Assembly: GCA_947065955.1 (NCBI GenBank)
Contig: CAMSXY010000037.1
Coordinates: forward strand, 1 to 9,035
Reading direction: 5' to 3'
DNA from: an uncultured Caryophanales bacterium
Lineage (GTDB): Bacteria; Bacillota_I; Bacilli_A; RF39; UBA660
DNA: 9,035 nt
A program made the position numbers and the translations under genes. This document shows, one piece after another, positions 1 to 6,213 of the stretch (its first letter is position 1; each line of letters opens with the position of its first letter). Below the pieces are notes generated by a model. It searched no databases. It had not been told where the DNA came from and saw only the letters and a list, made by a program, of their open reading frames with translations.

Positions 1-34
1 AACACTCTTTCCCTACACGACGCTCTTCCGATCT
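1..34 (+). other. Illumina TruSeq read-1 adapter (non-biological)
   Basis: Bases 2-34 match the 33-nt TruSeq universal adapter end, from ACACTCTTTCCC to GCTCTTCCGATCT, without a mismatch. Base 1 would be the last base of an i5 index in a dual-indexed library. This is library sequence left on the contig and should be masked. Biological sequence starts at about base 35. Confidence 0.98.
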
Positions 35-76
35 TATTTTTATGGTAAATTGAGGCTAAAGGAGTGTTGTGGATGA
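35..76 (+). CDS. Possible 3' end of an upstream gene, cut by the adapter
   Basis: The frame ending in TGA at 74-76 is open back to the adapter junction and encodes YFYGKLRLKECCG. Its stop would overlap the ATG of the prepilin remnant at 73 in the ATGA arrangement used elsewhere in this window (3649-3652 and 7207-7210). That is the only reason to suspect a real gene end, perhaps another pilus-assembly or pseudopilin gene. Thirteen codons are far too few to assign a family, and an open frame this short occurs often by chance. Confidence 0.3.
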   Translation, partial: YFYGKLRLKECCG

Positions 77-183
77 AGAAAAAAGGATTTACCTTAATTG
101 AATTACTAGTATTCATTATAATACTAGGGATTATTGCAGTTTCAACCATAAATGGGAAAGTAAACAAGGAGCCTTTAAAGTGA
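73..183 (+). pseudogene. Truncated type IV-like prepilin (N-terminal class III signal peptide only)
   Basis: The 36-residue product starts MKKKGFTLIELL, a textbook class III prepilin leader. It has a short lysine-rich leader, Gly5 before the prepilin peptidase cleavage site, Phe6, and Glu10 at mature position +5. A hydrophobic helix (about 11-25, ending LGIIAVS) follows. A good ribosome site, AAAGGAG at 58-64, lies 8 bases before the ATG. The frame stops at TGA 181-183, just after the helix, so the globular pilin domain is missing. Neither the same frame (TAA soon after) nor the other frames restore a pilin-like continuation. Full pilins are usually over 100 residues, so this is most likely a decayed gene, or one broken by sequence errors near the contig end. 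A genuinely tiny pilin-like protein is less likely but possible. The leader resembles that of the LamG pilin at 3994. Confidence 0.6.
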
Positions 184-540
184 ATACCTTGCTATGTGAC
201 TAAACATGGAGTTGAAGTAAAAATATCTTTGGATTTTGTATAACCCACAAAAATTCCTTTTTTTCAGGATAAATTTATCAAAAAGGAGACTACTTAAAGT
301 AAAAGATGTAAGTAATAAAATTCCTATTTAATCATATATAATTATTTATAATTAAAAAAGAGTAAAAAGTATTTTAAATATAACAAAAATTGGAAGTCTA
401 TCACTTTTAATACGTGTAATTTCAGTTGAAATATCGTTTGGTGGGATTGCAATTGGGTTGGGTGTTTTCTGTCCTGTTTATTTTTTAAAGAATTACAGGA
501 TGTGTGTGGATTAACTTAAGTTAAATTTTATTAAAAGAAA
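184..540. other. 357-bp stretch without a convincing gene
   Basis: All six frames are interrupted often and no start with a ribosome site opens a frame of useful length. An SD-like AAAAGGAG at 281-288 leads only to ATG-TAA at 306-311. A 12-base perfect palindrome, GATAAATTTATC, lies at 268-279 with no known meaning. On the plus strand 359-514 stays open for 51 codons and encodes a hydrophobic segment (SLSLLIRVISV, then GGIAIGLGVF), but it lacks ATG, GTG or TTG at its beginning, so it may be a gene remnant. The stretch reads as intergenic or decayed sequence beside the broken prepilin. Confidence 0.5.
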
Positions 541-542
541 TT

Positions 543-583
543 AAAAAGATATCATAAATTTTAATCAAATTTATGATATTTTT
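543..583. terminator. Rho-independent terminator, probably bidirectional, mainly for the CBS gene
   Basis: Arms 549-561 (ATATCATAAATTT) and 567-579 pair perfectly over 13 bp around a 5-base loop. A-rich sequence at 543-547 precedes the hairpin and T580-583 follows it. Read on the minus strand, the A run becomes the U tract downstream of the CBS gene, whose stop lies about 45 bases away. The stem is almost all A/T, so strength is uncertain. In the plus direction it could end transcription from the pilin remnant side. Confidence 0.7.
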
Positions 584-626
584 AAATAAAGTTACGTTTT
601 ATAGAAGAAATGAAAATAATAAAAAT

Positions 627-1082
627 TTAAAGATAAAATTCATCAATTTCAGGTGTTTCTTTATCTGTACTTTTAGATATTTCAAAAATACAACGAATTG
701 CTTTCATTAATTCTTCATCGGAAAGGTCAGTATGGAATAAGTCAGAAAGACTTATAACACCTTTTAATTTTCTTTCTTTTACTACAAGAAGTCTTTTTAC
801 TTTTTTTTCTTTCATGAGTTGGAGGGCTTCGATAACTTCTAAATCCTCTTCAATTGTAATAGGATTTTCTGTAATATAACTTTCAATTTTACTATTTAAA
901 TCTGGATTAATTTTTAGTATACAAGCGAGATCTCGATCTGTAATGACGCCTATTATTTTTCGGTCCATAGCAATAGGAAGAAATCCAATGTCTTCTTTTT
1001 TTAGAATATTTGCTACTTCAATAATGGATTGATCGATATTTCCAATGTGAACATCTTTCGTCATAATTTCTTTAATTTTCAT
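627..1082 (-). CDS. Protein with two CBS domains (tandem CBS / Bateman module)
   Basis: The 151-residue protein is essentially one Bateman module. CBS1 spans about residues 7-57 with the signature GVITDRDL at 45-52; CBS2 spans about 70-118 with GVISLSDL at 108-115. A charged tail of about 30 residues follows. Such stand-alone pairs usually bind adenosine nucleotides and act as soluble energy or ligand sensors; the ligand and partner are unknown here. The family resembles small stand-alone CBS proteins such as YhcV of Bacillus. I chose ATG at 1082 because MKIKEIMTKDV is the usual CBS-protein beginning and GGTGAT sits just upstream. A start at 1127 would add 15 unlikely residues and run close to yunB. 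The gene diverges from yunB across 65 bp, and I cannot resolve its promoter. Confidence 0.85.
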   Translation of the reverse strand: MKIKEIMTKDVHIGNIDQSIIEVANILKKEDIGFLPIAMDRKIIGVITDRDLACILKINPDLNSKIESYITENPITIEEDLEVIEALQLMKEKKVKRLLVVKERKLKGVISLSDLFHTDLSDEELMKAIRCIFEISKSTDKETPEIDEFYL

Positions 1083-1147
1083 TGTATCACCAATTATATT
1101 ATTTTCTAAAATGTTCCTTTTATACATAAGATAGGATAGGTGATAGT

Positions 1148-1915
1148 ATGAATCGTATTCGGCTTCGAAAAAAATATCTTTTACATGTACACTTGTGTAA
1201 AAAAAATGTAATTGTTGTTACTTGTATTTCTTTTTTGATTTGTTTAATTTTTCTTTTTAAATGGATTAATCAAAAAGTATACCCTCTTCTTTTAAATTAT
1301 GCGGAAACGGAAGCAACAAGATTAATGACTATCGTTATTAATAAAGCGGTTTCTAAACATTTGACAGAAGATTTAAATGTGGATGATCTTTTTATAGTCA
1401 CAAAGAATGATTCGGGGGAAATTAAAACAATTGACTTTAATCCAAGTATTGTTAATAAGGTTCTTTCTCTTACAACGAATACGATTCATATTCATTTAAA
1501 ATATATTGAACAGGGAAGTATTGATCTTTTGGATCTGCCTGATAATGCTTTAATTGATTATGATAAGGAACTTTTAAAAAGGGGAATTATTTATGAAATT
1601 CCTAGTGGGATTATTTTTGAAAATGCTCTTCTTAGTAATATAGGACCTAAAATTCCTGTTCGTCTTTCTTTAGTTGGAGATACAGTAAGTAATATCAAGA
1701 CCAATATTCAAAATTATGGAATTAATAATGCTTTAGTGGAAGTGTTTGTTAATTTACAGGTCCGTGTCAATGTTATTTTGCCTTTTATAAGTAAGAAAGT
1801 TGTTGTGGATTCCGATATTCCGATTGCTCTTAAACTTATTCAAGGAACTATACCTAATTATTACTCTAATGGAATATCGCAAAATTCGCCATCTTTTTCA
1901 ATTCCACTAGAATAA
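1148..1915 (+). CDS. yunB: Sporulation protein of the YunB family
   Basis: The 255-residue product matches YunB in length and layout. It has a basic N-terminus, one membrane segment at about 20-39, and then a segment YAETEATRLMTIVINKAV (51-68) typical of the family's A/E-rich, INxAI-like region. The conserved C-terminal half carries IPSG (151-154), NIGPKIPVRL (164-173), GINNALVEV (191-199) and IQGTIPNYY (231-239). In B. subtilis yunB is a SigE-controlled, mother-cell gene needed for normal spore formation; its biochemical role is not established. By analogy this protein should be anchored in a forespore-surrounding membrane. AGGTGAT at 1138-1144 lies just before the ATG. No clear SigA or SigE promoter could be recognised in the 65 bp shared with the divergent CBS gene. 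No terminator separates it from the next gene. Confidence 0.82.
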   Translation: MNRIRLRKKYLLHVHLCKKNVIVVTCISFLICLIFLFKWINQKVYPLLLNYAETEATRLMTIVINKAVSKHLTEDLNVDDLFIVTKNDSGEIKTIDFNPSIVNKVLSLTTNTIHIHLKYIEQGSIDLLDLPDNALIDYDKELLKRGIIYEIPSGIIFENALLSNIGPKIPVRLSLVGDTVSNIKTNIQNYGINNALVEVFVNLQVRVNVILPFISKKVVVDSDIPIALKLIQGTIPNYYSNGISQNSPSFSIPLE

Positions 1916-1927
1916 AACCTCTTTTTA

Positions 1928-1936
1928 TGCTATAAT
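1928..1936 (+). promoter_or_regulatory. Extended -10 promoter for the DUF4015 gene
   Basis: TGCTATAAT at 1928-1936 is a perfect extended -10 element 27 bases before the ATG at 1964. The -35 region is poor (around TAGAAT at 1908-1913), as is tolerated with an extended -10. It would give a transcript starting near 1943, just ahead of the ribosome site AGAGGTG (1952-1958). Confidence 0.6.
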
Positions 1937-1963
1937 TGAAGGTGTAAAAATAGAGGTGAAAAA

Positions 1964-3652
1964 ATGGAAAAAAAAGCACATTTACGATTAGGAAGAATTC
2001 TTTTAGCTCTAGTTATATTAGTTTTAGTGGTTGTTTTTTTATTTACAGGTATAAAAAAATTATTTACAAAAGTTATTGATGGAAATCATACTGTCTTTTT
2101 AGCGTCTTTTGATTTAGCGATTCAGGCTTATGATAAGGAATTTAAGGAAGCTCTTTTCATTCCAAGAGGAACTGAAGTGAAAAAATATGAAAAGCAAATT
2201 ACCAATGAGGAAACAGGAAAAACGTATGATCGTATTTTATATAAAGATCAAGAATATTTAATTGATGTAGAACAAACCGTTGAAAATGTAAAAGAAGCTG
2301 TAAAAGAAACAGACATGTATGTAAGAACACCTGTCACTGTTTATAAAAATGAAAAAGATTATAAAATTCTTGGACATGAGAAAAAAGGTTCTCATCTTTC
2401 GATCCTTGGGTATGATTATTTAAAGGAAGATGGTTCTGTAAATATGTACCAAATTAGCTATGGAGAAGAAAAAGGATATGTTTATGCAAAATACTTAACG
2501 AAAACAGAAGAAGAATCTCTTTTAAATTATAATGAAAATGGAGTTTATGATATTCATAAAGATCGAAAATTTTCTTTTGAATTATATGGAGGAAGTCCAG
2601 CTAATTTAGATTATTATCCTTACGAAAAGGCTTCTTTTGAAAATAATCCGCTTATGAAGGATGCACATTCTTTTTATATTAATGGAAGTAAATATATTAT
2701 TGGAAATATTGATGCTTATATTGCTCTTGCTAAGGCAAATAATGTAAATACATTTGTTGTAGATATTAAAGATGGAGCTCTTGCTTTTGAAGCAGAGGTC
2801 GCTAAAACGTATAGTATGAGTAGTTTTAAAACCGCGATGAATAGTGTAGAAAACTATAAAAAAGCAATTGATAAAATCAAAGAAGCGGGTATTTATGTTG
2901 TTGGAAGAATTGTTGTGTTTAACGATCCAATATATGCAAAAGATCATCCAGAAGATTGTATCTCTTCAACAGCTAGTCAAGCTTTATGGCCTTCCGCTTA
3001 TAGTCGAAATGTTTGGGAATATAATATTGCTTTAGCACAAGAGGCTGTGGAAAAGTTTGGATTTAACGAGATACAGTTTGATTATGTTCGTTTTCCAGAA
3101 TCTGCTTATTCGATGTCTAAATCTCCTTCAACGGATTTTAAAAATGTTTATAAGGAAGAAAAAGCACAGGCTGTACAAGGATTTTTATTTTATGCAACGG
3201 ATTATTTACATCGATTAAATGTTTACGTATCCGTCGATGTATTTGGAGAGTGTGCTAACAATTATGTCACTGCTTATGGACAATATTGGCCTTCTATTAC
3301 AAATATTGTAGATGTTATTAGTGCTATGCCTTATCCAGACCACTTTTCTAAAGGGTCTTATGGAATTGCGATTCCATGGGAACAGCCTTATAATTTAATA
3401 AGTTCTTGGGGAAGTATTGCAGCTACTCGTCAAAAGGAAGTAAAAACACCTGCTATTGCTAGAACTTGGATTCAAGCTTATAATGCGATCCATGAACCTT
3501 ATATTGTTTATGATGAAGCCAAAATTACAGAACAGATTAAAGCTTTGTATGAAAAGGGGTTAAATGGTGGCTATATTCCTTGGAATGCTAATTCAAGTTT
3601 AGAAAAGTATCAAGCTATTGCTGGAGCGTTTAAAAAGGACTATGGAGCATGA
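1964..3652 (+). CDS. Membrane-anchored DUF4015 putative glycoside hydrolase with SH3-like domain
   Basis: The 562-residue protein has a short basic N-terminus and a membrane segment at about 10-29, so the rest is probably extracytoplasmic. Residues 118-180 look like a bacterial SH3-type fold (MYVRTPVTVYKNEKDYKILG, later GYVYAKYL), commonly a wall-binding module. From about 243 to 555 it matches the DUF4015 glycosyl-hydrolase-like TIM barrel: VDIKDG (266-271), GRIVVFND (314-321), EIQFDYVRFPE (369-379), SVDVFG (423-428), SAMPYPDH (453-460) and ARTWIQAY (499-506). The acidic residues at strand ends (D267, E369, D373, D425) are catalytic candidates by position only. No substrate is established for the family; cell-wall or exopolysaccharide glycan is an inference from anchoring and the SH3-like part. 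AGAGGTG at 1952-1958 supports the start. Its TGA overlaps the YutD start. Confidence 0.85.
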   Translation: MEKKAHLRLGRILLALVILVLVVVFLFTGIKKLFTKVIDGNHTVFLASFDLAIQAYDKEFKEALFIPRGTEVKKYEKQITNEETGKTYDRILYKDQEYLIDVEQTVENVKEAVKETDMYVRTPVTVYKNEKDYKILGHEKKGSHLSILGYDYLKEDGSVNMYQISYGEEKGYVYAKYLTKTEEESLLNYNENGVYDIHKDRKFSFELYGGSPANLDYYPYEKASFENNPLMKDAHSFYINGSKYIIGNIDAYIALAKANNVNTFVVDIKDGALAFEAEVAKTYSMSSFKTAMNSVENYKKAIDKIKEAGIYVVGRIVVFNDPIYAKDHPEDCISSTASQALWPSAYSRNVWEYNIALAQEAVEKFGFNEIQFDYVRFPESAYSMSKSPSTDFKNVYKEEKAQAVQGFLFYATDYLHRLNVYVSVDVFGECANNYVTAYGQYWPSITNIVDVISAMPYPDHFSKGSYGIAIPWEQPYNLISSWGSIAATRQKEVKTPAIARTWIQAYNAIHEPYIVYDEAKITEQIKALYEKGLNGGYIPWNANSSLEKYQAIAGAFKKDYGA

Positions 3653-3930
3653 AAACGTATTTATTTGGAGAAAAAAAATATATTTTAGTAGAAGATTATA
3701 AAAATGGTTTTTCGAAAGAAGAAGTTGAAAAAAAATATACAGATTATTTTGATCCCTTTGATTATATTGTGGGGGATTGGTCTTATGGGAAATTACGTTT
3801 AAAAGGATTTTATGATAAAAATTCAAAGGAATGTAAGGAATGGAATACCATTGAAAAATTGGAAAGTTATTTAAAAGAATTTTGTTCTTATGAGTGTCGA
3901 TATTTTATTTTAAAAAGACAGGATCTATAG
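3649..3930 (+). CDS. yutD: YutD family protein (DUF1027)
   Basis: The 93-residue product carries the family signature FDYIVGDWSYGKLRLKGF at about residues 37-54, preceded by ILVEDYKNGF and followed by a Cys-containing C-terminus (FCSYECRYFILK). Length equals that of B. subtilis YutD. The family is small, cytosolic, widespread in Bacilli and of unknown function. Its ATG overlaps the stop of the DUF4015 gene (ATGA at 3649-3652), so translation is probably coupled; AAAGGAC at 3634-3640 may serve as ribosome site. From memory, yutD and yunB lie close together in B. subtilis too, in the yutD-yutC-lipA-lytH-yunB area, so this looks like partly conserved neighbourhood. The stop codon falls in the loop of the terminator. 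Confidence 0.87.
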   Translation: MKTYLFGEKKYILVEDYKNGFSKEEVEKKYTDYFDPFDYIVGDWSYGKLRLKGFYDKNSKECKEWNTIEKLESYLKEFCSYECRYFILKRQDL

Positions 3931-3944
3931 TTCTGTCTTTTTTT
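3912..3944 (+). terminator. Rho-independent terminator overlapping the yutD stop
   Basis: AAAAAGACAG (3912-3921) pairs with CTGTCTTTTT (3933-3942) over 10 bp with an 11-base loop and a seven-T run at 3938-3944. The 5' arm lies in the last codons of yutD and the TAG stop (3928-3930) sits in the loop, so the gene end doubles as terminator. The T run is followed after one base by the -35 box of the next promoter. Confidence 0.88.
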
Positions 3945-3945
3945 C

Positions 3946-3974
3946 TTGAAAAAATAGTTAAAACGTTATAAAAT
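3946..3974 (+). promoter_or_regulatory. SigA-type promoter of the pilin-pgk-ybhN-glycosyltransferase unit
   Basis: TTGAAA (3946-3951) and TAAAAT (3969-3974) are separated by 17 bases; TATAAA at 3967-3972 is an alternative -10 with 15-base spacing. Predicted start is near 3981. AGGTGAG at 3984-3990 is the ribosome site for ATG 3994, so the leader is very short. It is the only convincing promoter before four closely packed genes. Confidence 0.72.
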
Positions 3975-3993
3975 AGTAATAGTAGGTGAGATT

Positions 3994-5013
3994 ATGAATA
4001 AATCAGGTTTTACACTTGTGGAGTTATTAGGGATTCTTGTAATTCTTTCTGTAATAACGGTTATTAGTATTGTAGCTATGAATAATTTATTAGGACAGAC
4101 CGATGAAATTGAACAAGATACTTATACAAAGAATCTTTTTAAAGCTGCGGAGGCATATATTGCGAAGGAAAGAGAAACAAAGTTTTTGAATCTTGATTAT
4201 GCAGGTGGAGTTGCTTTTATTACAGTGCAAGAACTTTATGATGAAGCGTATTTACCTGAAATTCCTGAAAATCCAAAAACAAAGGAAAGAACGGGACAAG
4301 CGACTATTATAGCTAAAATAGATAATTTAGGTGTTCTTTCTTATTCGTATGTAGATTATAATGTTTCTTTATCTTCTTATGTTCAAAGTGGTCTTTTTCT
4401 CCACTACGATGGAGCAACCACACCTTATCAAAGTGGTGGAAATTATTTTTGGAAGGATGTTTCTGGAAATAAAAAAGATTTAACTTTGTCTGGATTTGAA
4501 ACAAAAGATTATTTAGGTGATCGTTATTCTTTGGATGGAGAAAACAATTCTTTCTTTACCTCTGTTTCTCCTAGTTATACTTCTGCTATTACGGTACAGA
4601 CTAGTTATGTACTAAAAAAAGATACACAAGCTTTTTTGTGGGGTTTTTATACAGGGGCTACTTCTTCTGACTATCGATTGGCAGCTGGGAAAAGCAATTC
4701 TATTTTTATAAAAAATGATGCAGATAAGGGAGTTAATTTATTAAGTGCTAATTATTTTGGAAATTATGTAAATGAAACCATTGTTTTTCAACCAGTTGAA
4801 AAGAAAGTTACCATTTATATCAATGGAAAGTTTTATAAGGAGTATTCTACCGAAGAAGTATCTGGAGGAATGCATACTTCTTACTTTGCTATAGGGGGAG
4901 TAGAGGCGTTTGCAACAGGAATTATTTGTGATTTTTTAATGTATGATCGTGCTTTAAATGCAGATGAAATTCAAAAGAATTATCAAATTAGTAAAGCTAG
5001 ATTTAGTTTATAA
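3994..5013 (+). CDS. Type IV-like prepilin fused to a LamG / concanavalin A-like domain
   Basis: The 339-residue protein begins MNKSGFTLVELLGILVILSV, a class III prepilin signal with cleavage after Gly5, Phe6 and Glu10 (+5 of the mature protein) followed by a hydrophobic helix to about residue 30. Residues 35-115 look like a short pilin body. From about 131 to 335 it resembles LamG-type jelly-roll sequences: LFLHYDGA (134-141), FWKDVSGN (152-159), VTIYINGKFYKEY (272-284) and the typical ending DFLMYDRALNADEIQKNY (313-330). Prepilin peptidase and a type IV or Com-like assembly machine, neither in this window, would be needed for export. The lectin-like domain suggests a minor, perhaps tip, pilin that binds a sugar or surface ligand; that role is inferred. 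Its stop overlaps the pgk ribosome site. Confidence 0.85.
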   Translation: MNKSGFTLVELLGILVILSVITVISIVAMNNLLGQTDEIEQDTYTKNLFKAAEAYIAKERETKFLNLDYAGGVAFITVQELYDEAYLPEIPENPKTKERTGQATIIAKIDNLGVLSYSYVDYNVSLSSYVQSGLFLHYDGATTPYQSGGNYFWKDVSGNKKDLTLSGFETKDYLGDRYSLDGENNSFFTSVSPSYTSAITVQTSYVLKKDTQAFLWGFYTGATSSDYRLAAGKSNSIFIKNDADKGVNLLSANYFGNYVNETIVFQPVEKKVTIYINGKFYKEYSTEEVSGGMHTSYFAIGGVEAFATGIICDFLMYDRALNADEIQKNYQISKARFSL

Positions 5014-5022
5014 GGAGACTTT

Positions 5023-6213
5023 ATGAAAAAAACAATAGAAGATTATGATTTAATGGGGAAGAAAGTAATCATTCGTGTAGATTTTAATGTTCCGATAAAG
5101 GATGGAAAAGTCGTAGATGATCATCGGATGGTAGAAAGTTTAAAAACAATTTCGTATGCTATTTTAAAAAAGGCAAAGGTTATTTTGCTTTCCCATCTAG
5201 GTCGTATTAAGGAAGAGTCTGATTTAGAAAAGTATGATATGGAAGTAGTTGCTAATCATTTGAGTACTTTACTAGATCAAAAAGTGCATTTTGTAAAAGA
5301 AACAAGAGGAGAAAATCTTGAAAATGTTATTCTAAATATGCAAAATGGGGATGTTGTTTTAGTACAAAATACAAGATATGAAGACCTTAATGGAAAAAAG
5401 GAAAGTGGAAATGATTCTGTTCTTGGAAAATATTGGGCAAGCTTGGGGGATATTTTTATTAATGATGCCTTTGGAACCTCTCATAGAGCCCATGCATCTA
5501 ACGTTGGGATTGCAGCTTATCTTCCAAGTGGAATAGGCTTTTTAATACAAAAAGAATTAGAAATTTTAAGGCCTGCTATAGAAAAACCAAAAAGGCCCTT
5601 TACGGTTATCCTTGGAGGGGCTAAGGTATCGGATAAAATTGGTGTTTTGAAAAGTTTGACCGAAAAAGCAGATTATATATTGATTGCAGGAGCGATGGCT
5701 TATACGTTTTTACAAGCTTGTGAAATTCAAACAGGTTCTTCTTTAGTAGATTTTGAACAAATTTCTTTTGTAAAAGATTTGATGACAAAGTATAGTGATA
5801 AGATTATTTTACCTATTGATCATGTTGTCACAAAACAGATCAAAGAGGAGGGATCTTTTCGAACTTGTTTTATAAATGAGATTAAGGAAGATGAATTTGG
5901 AGTAGATATAGGAAGTGCAACAATTAAGTTATTTCAACAATATCTAAAAGATAGTAAGCAGGTTCTTTGGAATGGACCTGTTGGTATTTTTGAAATAGAG
6001 GCTTTTTCTAATGGAACTAAAAAATTGTTAGAAATTTGTAAGAATCTTTCAGGAGATGTGATCTTAGGCGGCGGGGATAGCGCCGCAAGTGCTATAAAAT
6101 TTGGTTATGAAAATGCGTTTTTACACATTTCAACGGGTGGTGGAGCTACTTTAGAATTGTTGGAAGGTAAAAAATTGCCAGGAATAGAAAGTATTTATGA
6201 AAAAGAAAATTAA
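5023..6213 (+). CDS. pgk: Phosphoglycerate kinase
   Basis: This enzyme transfers phosphate from 1,3-bisphosphoglycerate to ADP in glycolysis, in the cytosol. The 396 residues are full length. Visible motifs include IIRVDFNVP (16-24), LLSHLGR (55-61), NDAFGTSHRAHASN (147-160), GGAKVSDKIG (198-207), VLWNGPVGIFE (314-324), GGGDS (349-353) and STGGGATLELLEG (370-382). Substrate-binding arginines R18, R35, R61, R118 and R154 are present, as are K201 and K205, so it should be active. Deviations are Gln115 in LVQNTRYE, where Glu is usual, and DDHRM at 32-36 rather than DDTRI-like. TAAGGAG at 5011-5017 combines the pilin stop with the ribosome site. No gapA, tpiA, gpmI or eno is adjacent, which is unusual; whether it is the only pgk of the genome cannot be seen. 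Confidence 0.97.
   Translation: MKKTIEDYDLMGKKVIIRVDFNVPIKDGKVVDDHRMVESLKTISYAILKKAKVILLSHLGRIKEESDLEKYDMEVVANHLSTLLDQKVHFVKETRGENLENVILNMQNGDVVLVQNTRYEDLNGKKESGNDSVLGKYWASLGDIFINDAFGTSHRAHASNVGIAAYLPSGIGFLIQKELEILRPAIEKPKRPFTVILGGAKVSDKIGVLKSLTEKADYILIAGAMAYTFLQACEIQTGSSLVDFEQISFVKDLMTKYSDKIILPIDHVVTKQIKEEGSFRTCFINEIKEDEFGVDIGSATIKLFQQYLKDSKQVLWNGPVGIFEIEAFSNGTKKLLEICKNLSGDVILGGGDSAASAIKFGYENAFLHISTGGGATLELLEGKKLPGIESIYEKEN

Noticed and set aside
1093..1098. TATAAT on the minus strand before the CBS gene
   Set aside because: It lies about 11 bases from the ATG, so transcription would begin at or beyond the ribosome site, and there is no -35.
1083..1127. Longer start for the CBS protein
   Set aside because: The extra 15 residues are not CBS-like; ATG at 1082 begins the usual MKIKEIM sequence with a ribosome site upstream.
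2606..2947. Open frame on the minus strand inside the DUF4015 gene
   Set aside because: It is antisense to conserved DUF4015 sequence, rich in Ile, Asn and Ser as AT-rich shadows are, and has no ribosome site.
3599..3826. Minus-strand open frame over the DUF4015/yutD junction
   Set aside because: It opposes the conserved YutD signature and resembles no protein family.
4313..4504. Minus-strand open frame inside the LamG pilin
   Set aside because: Antisense shadow of a recognised domain; composition is typical of a non-coding frame.
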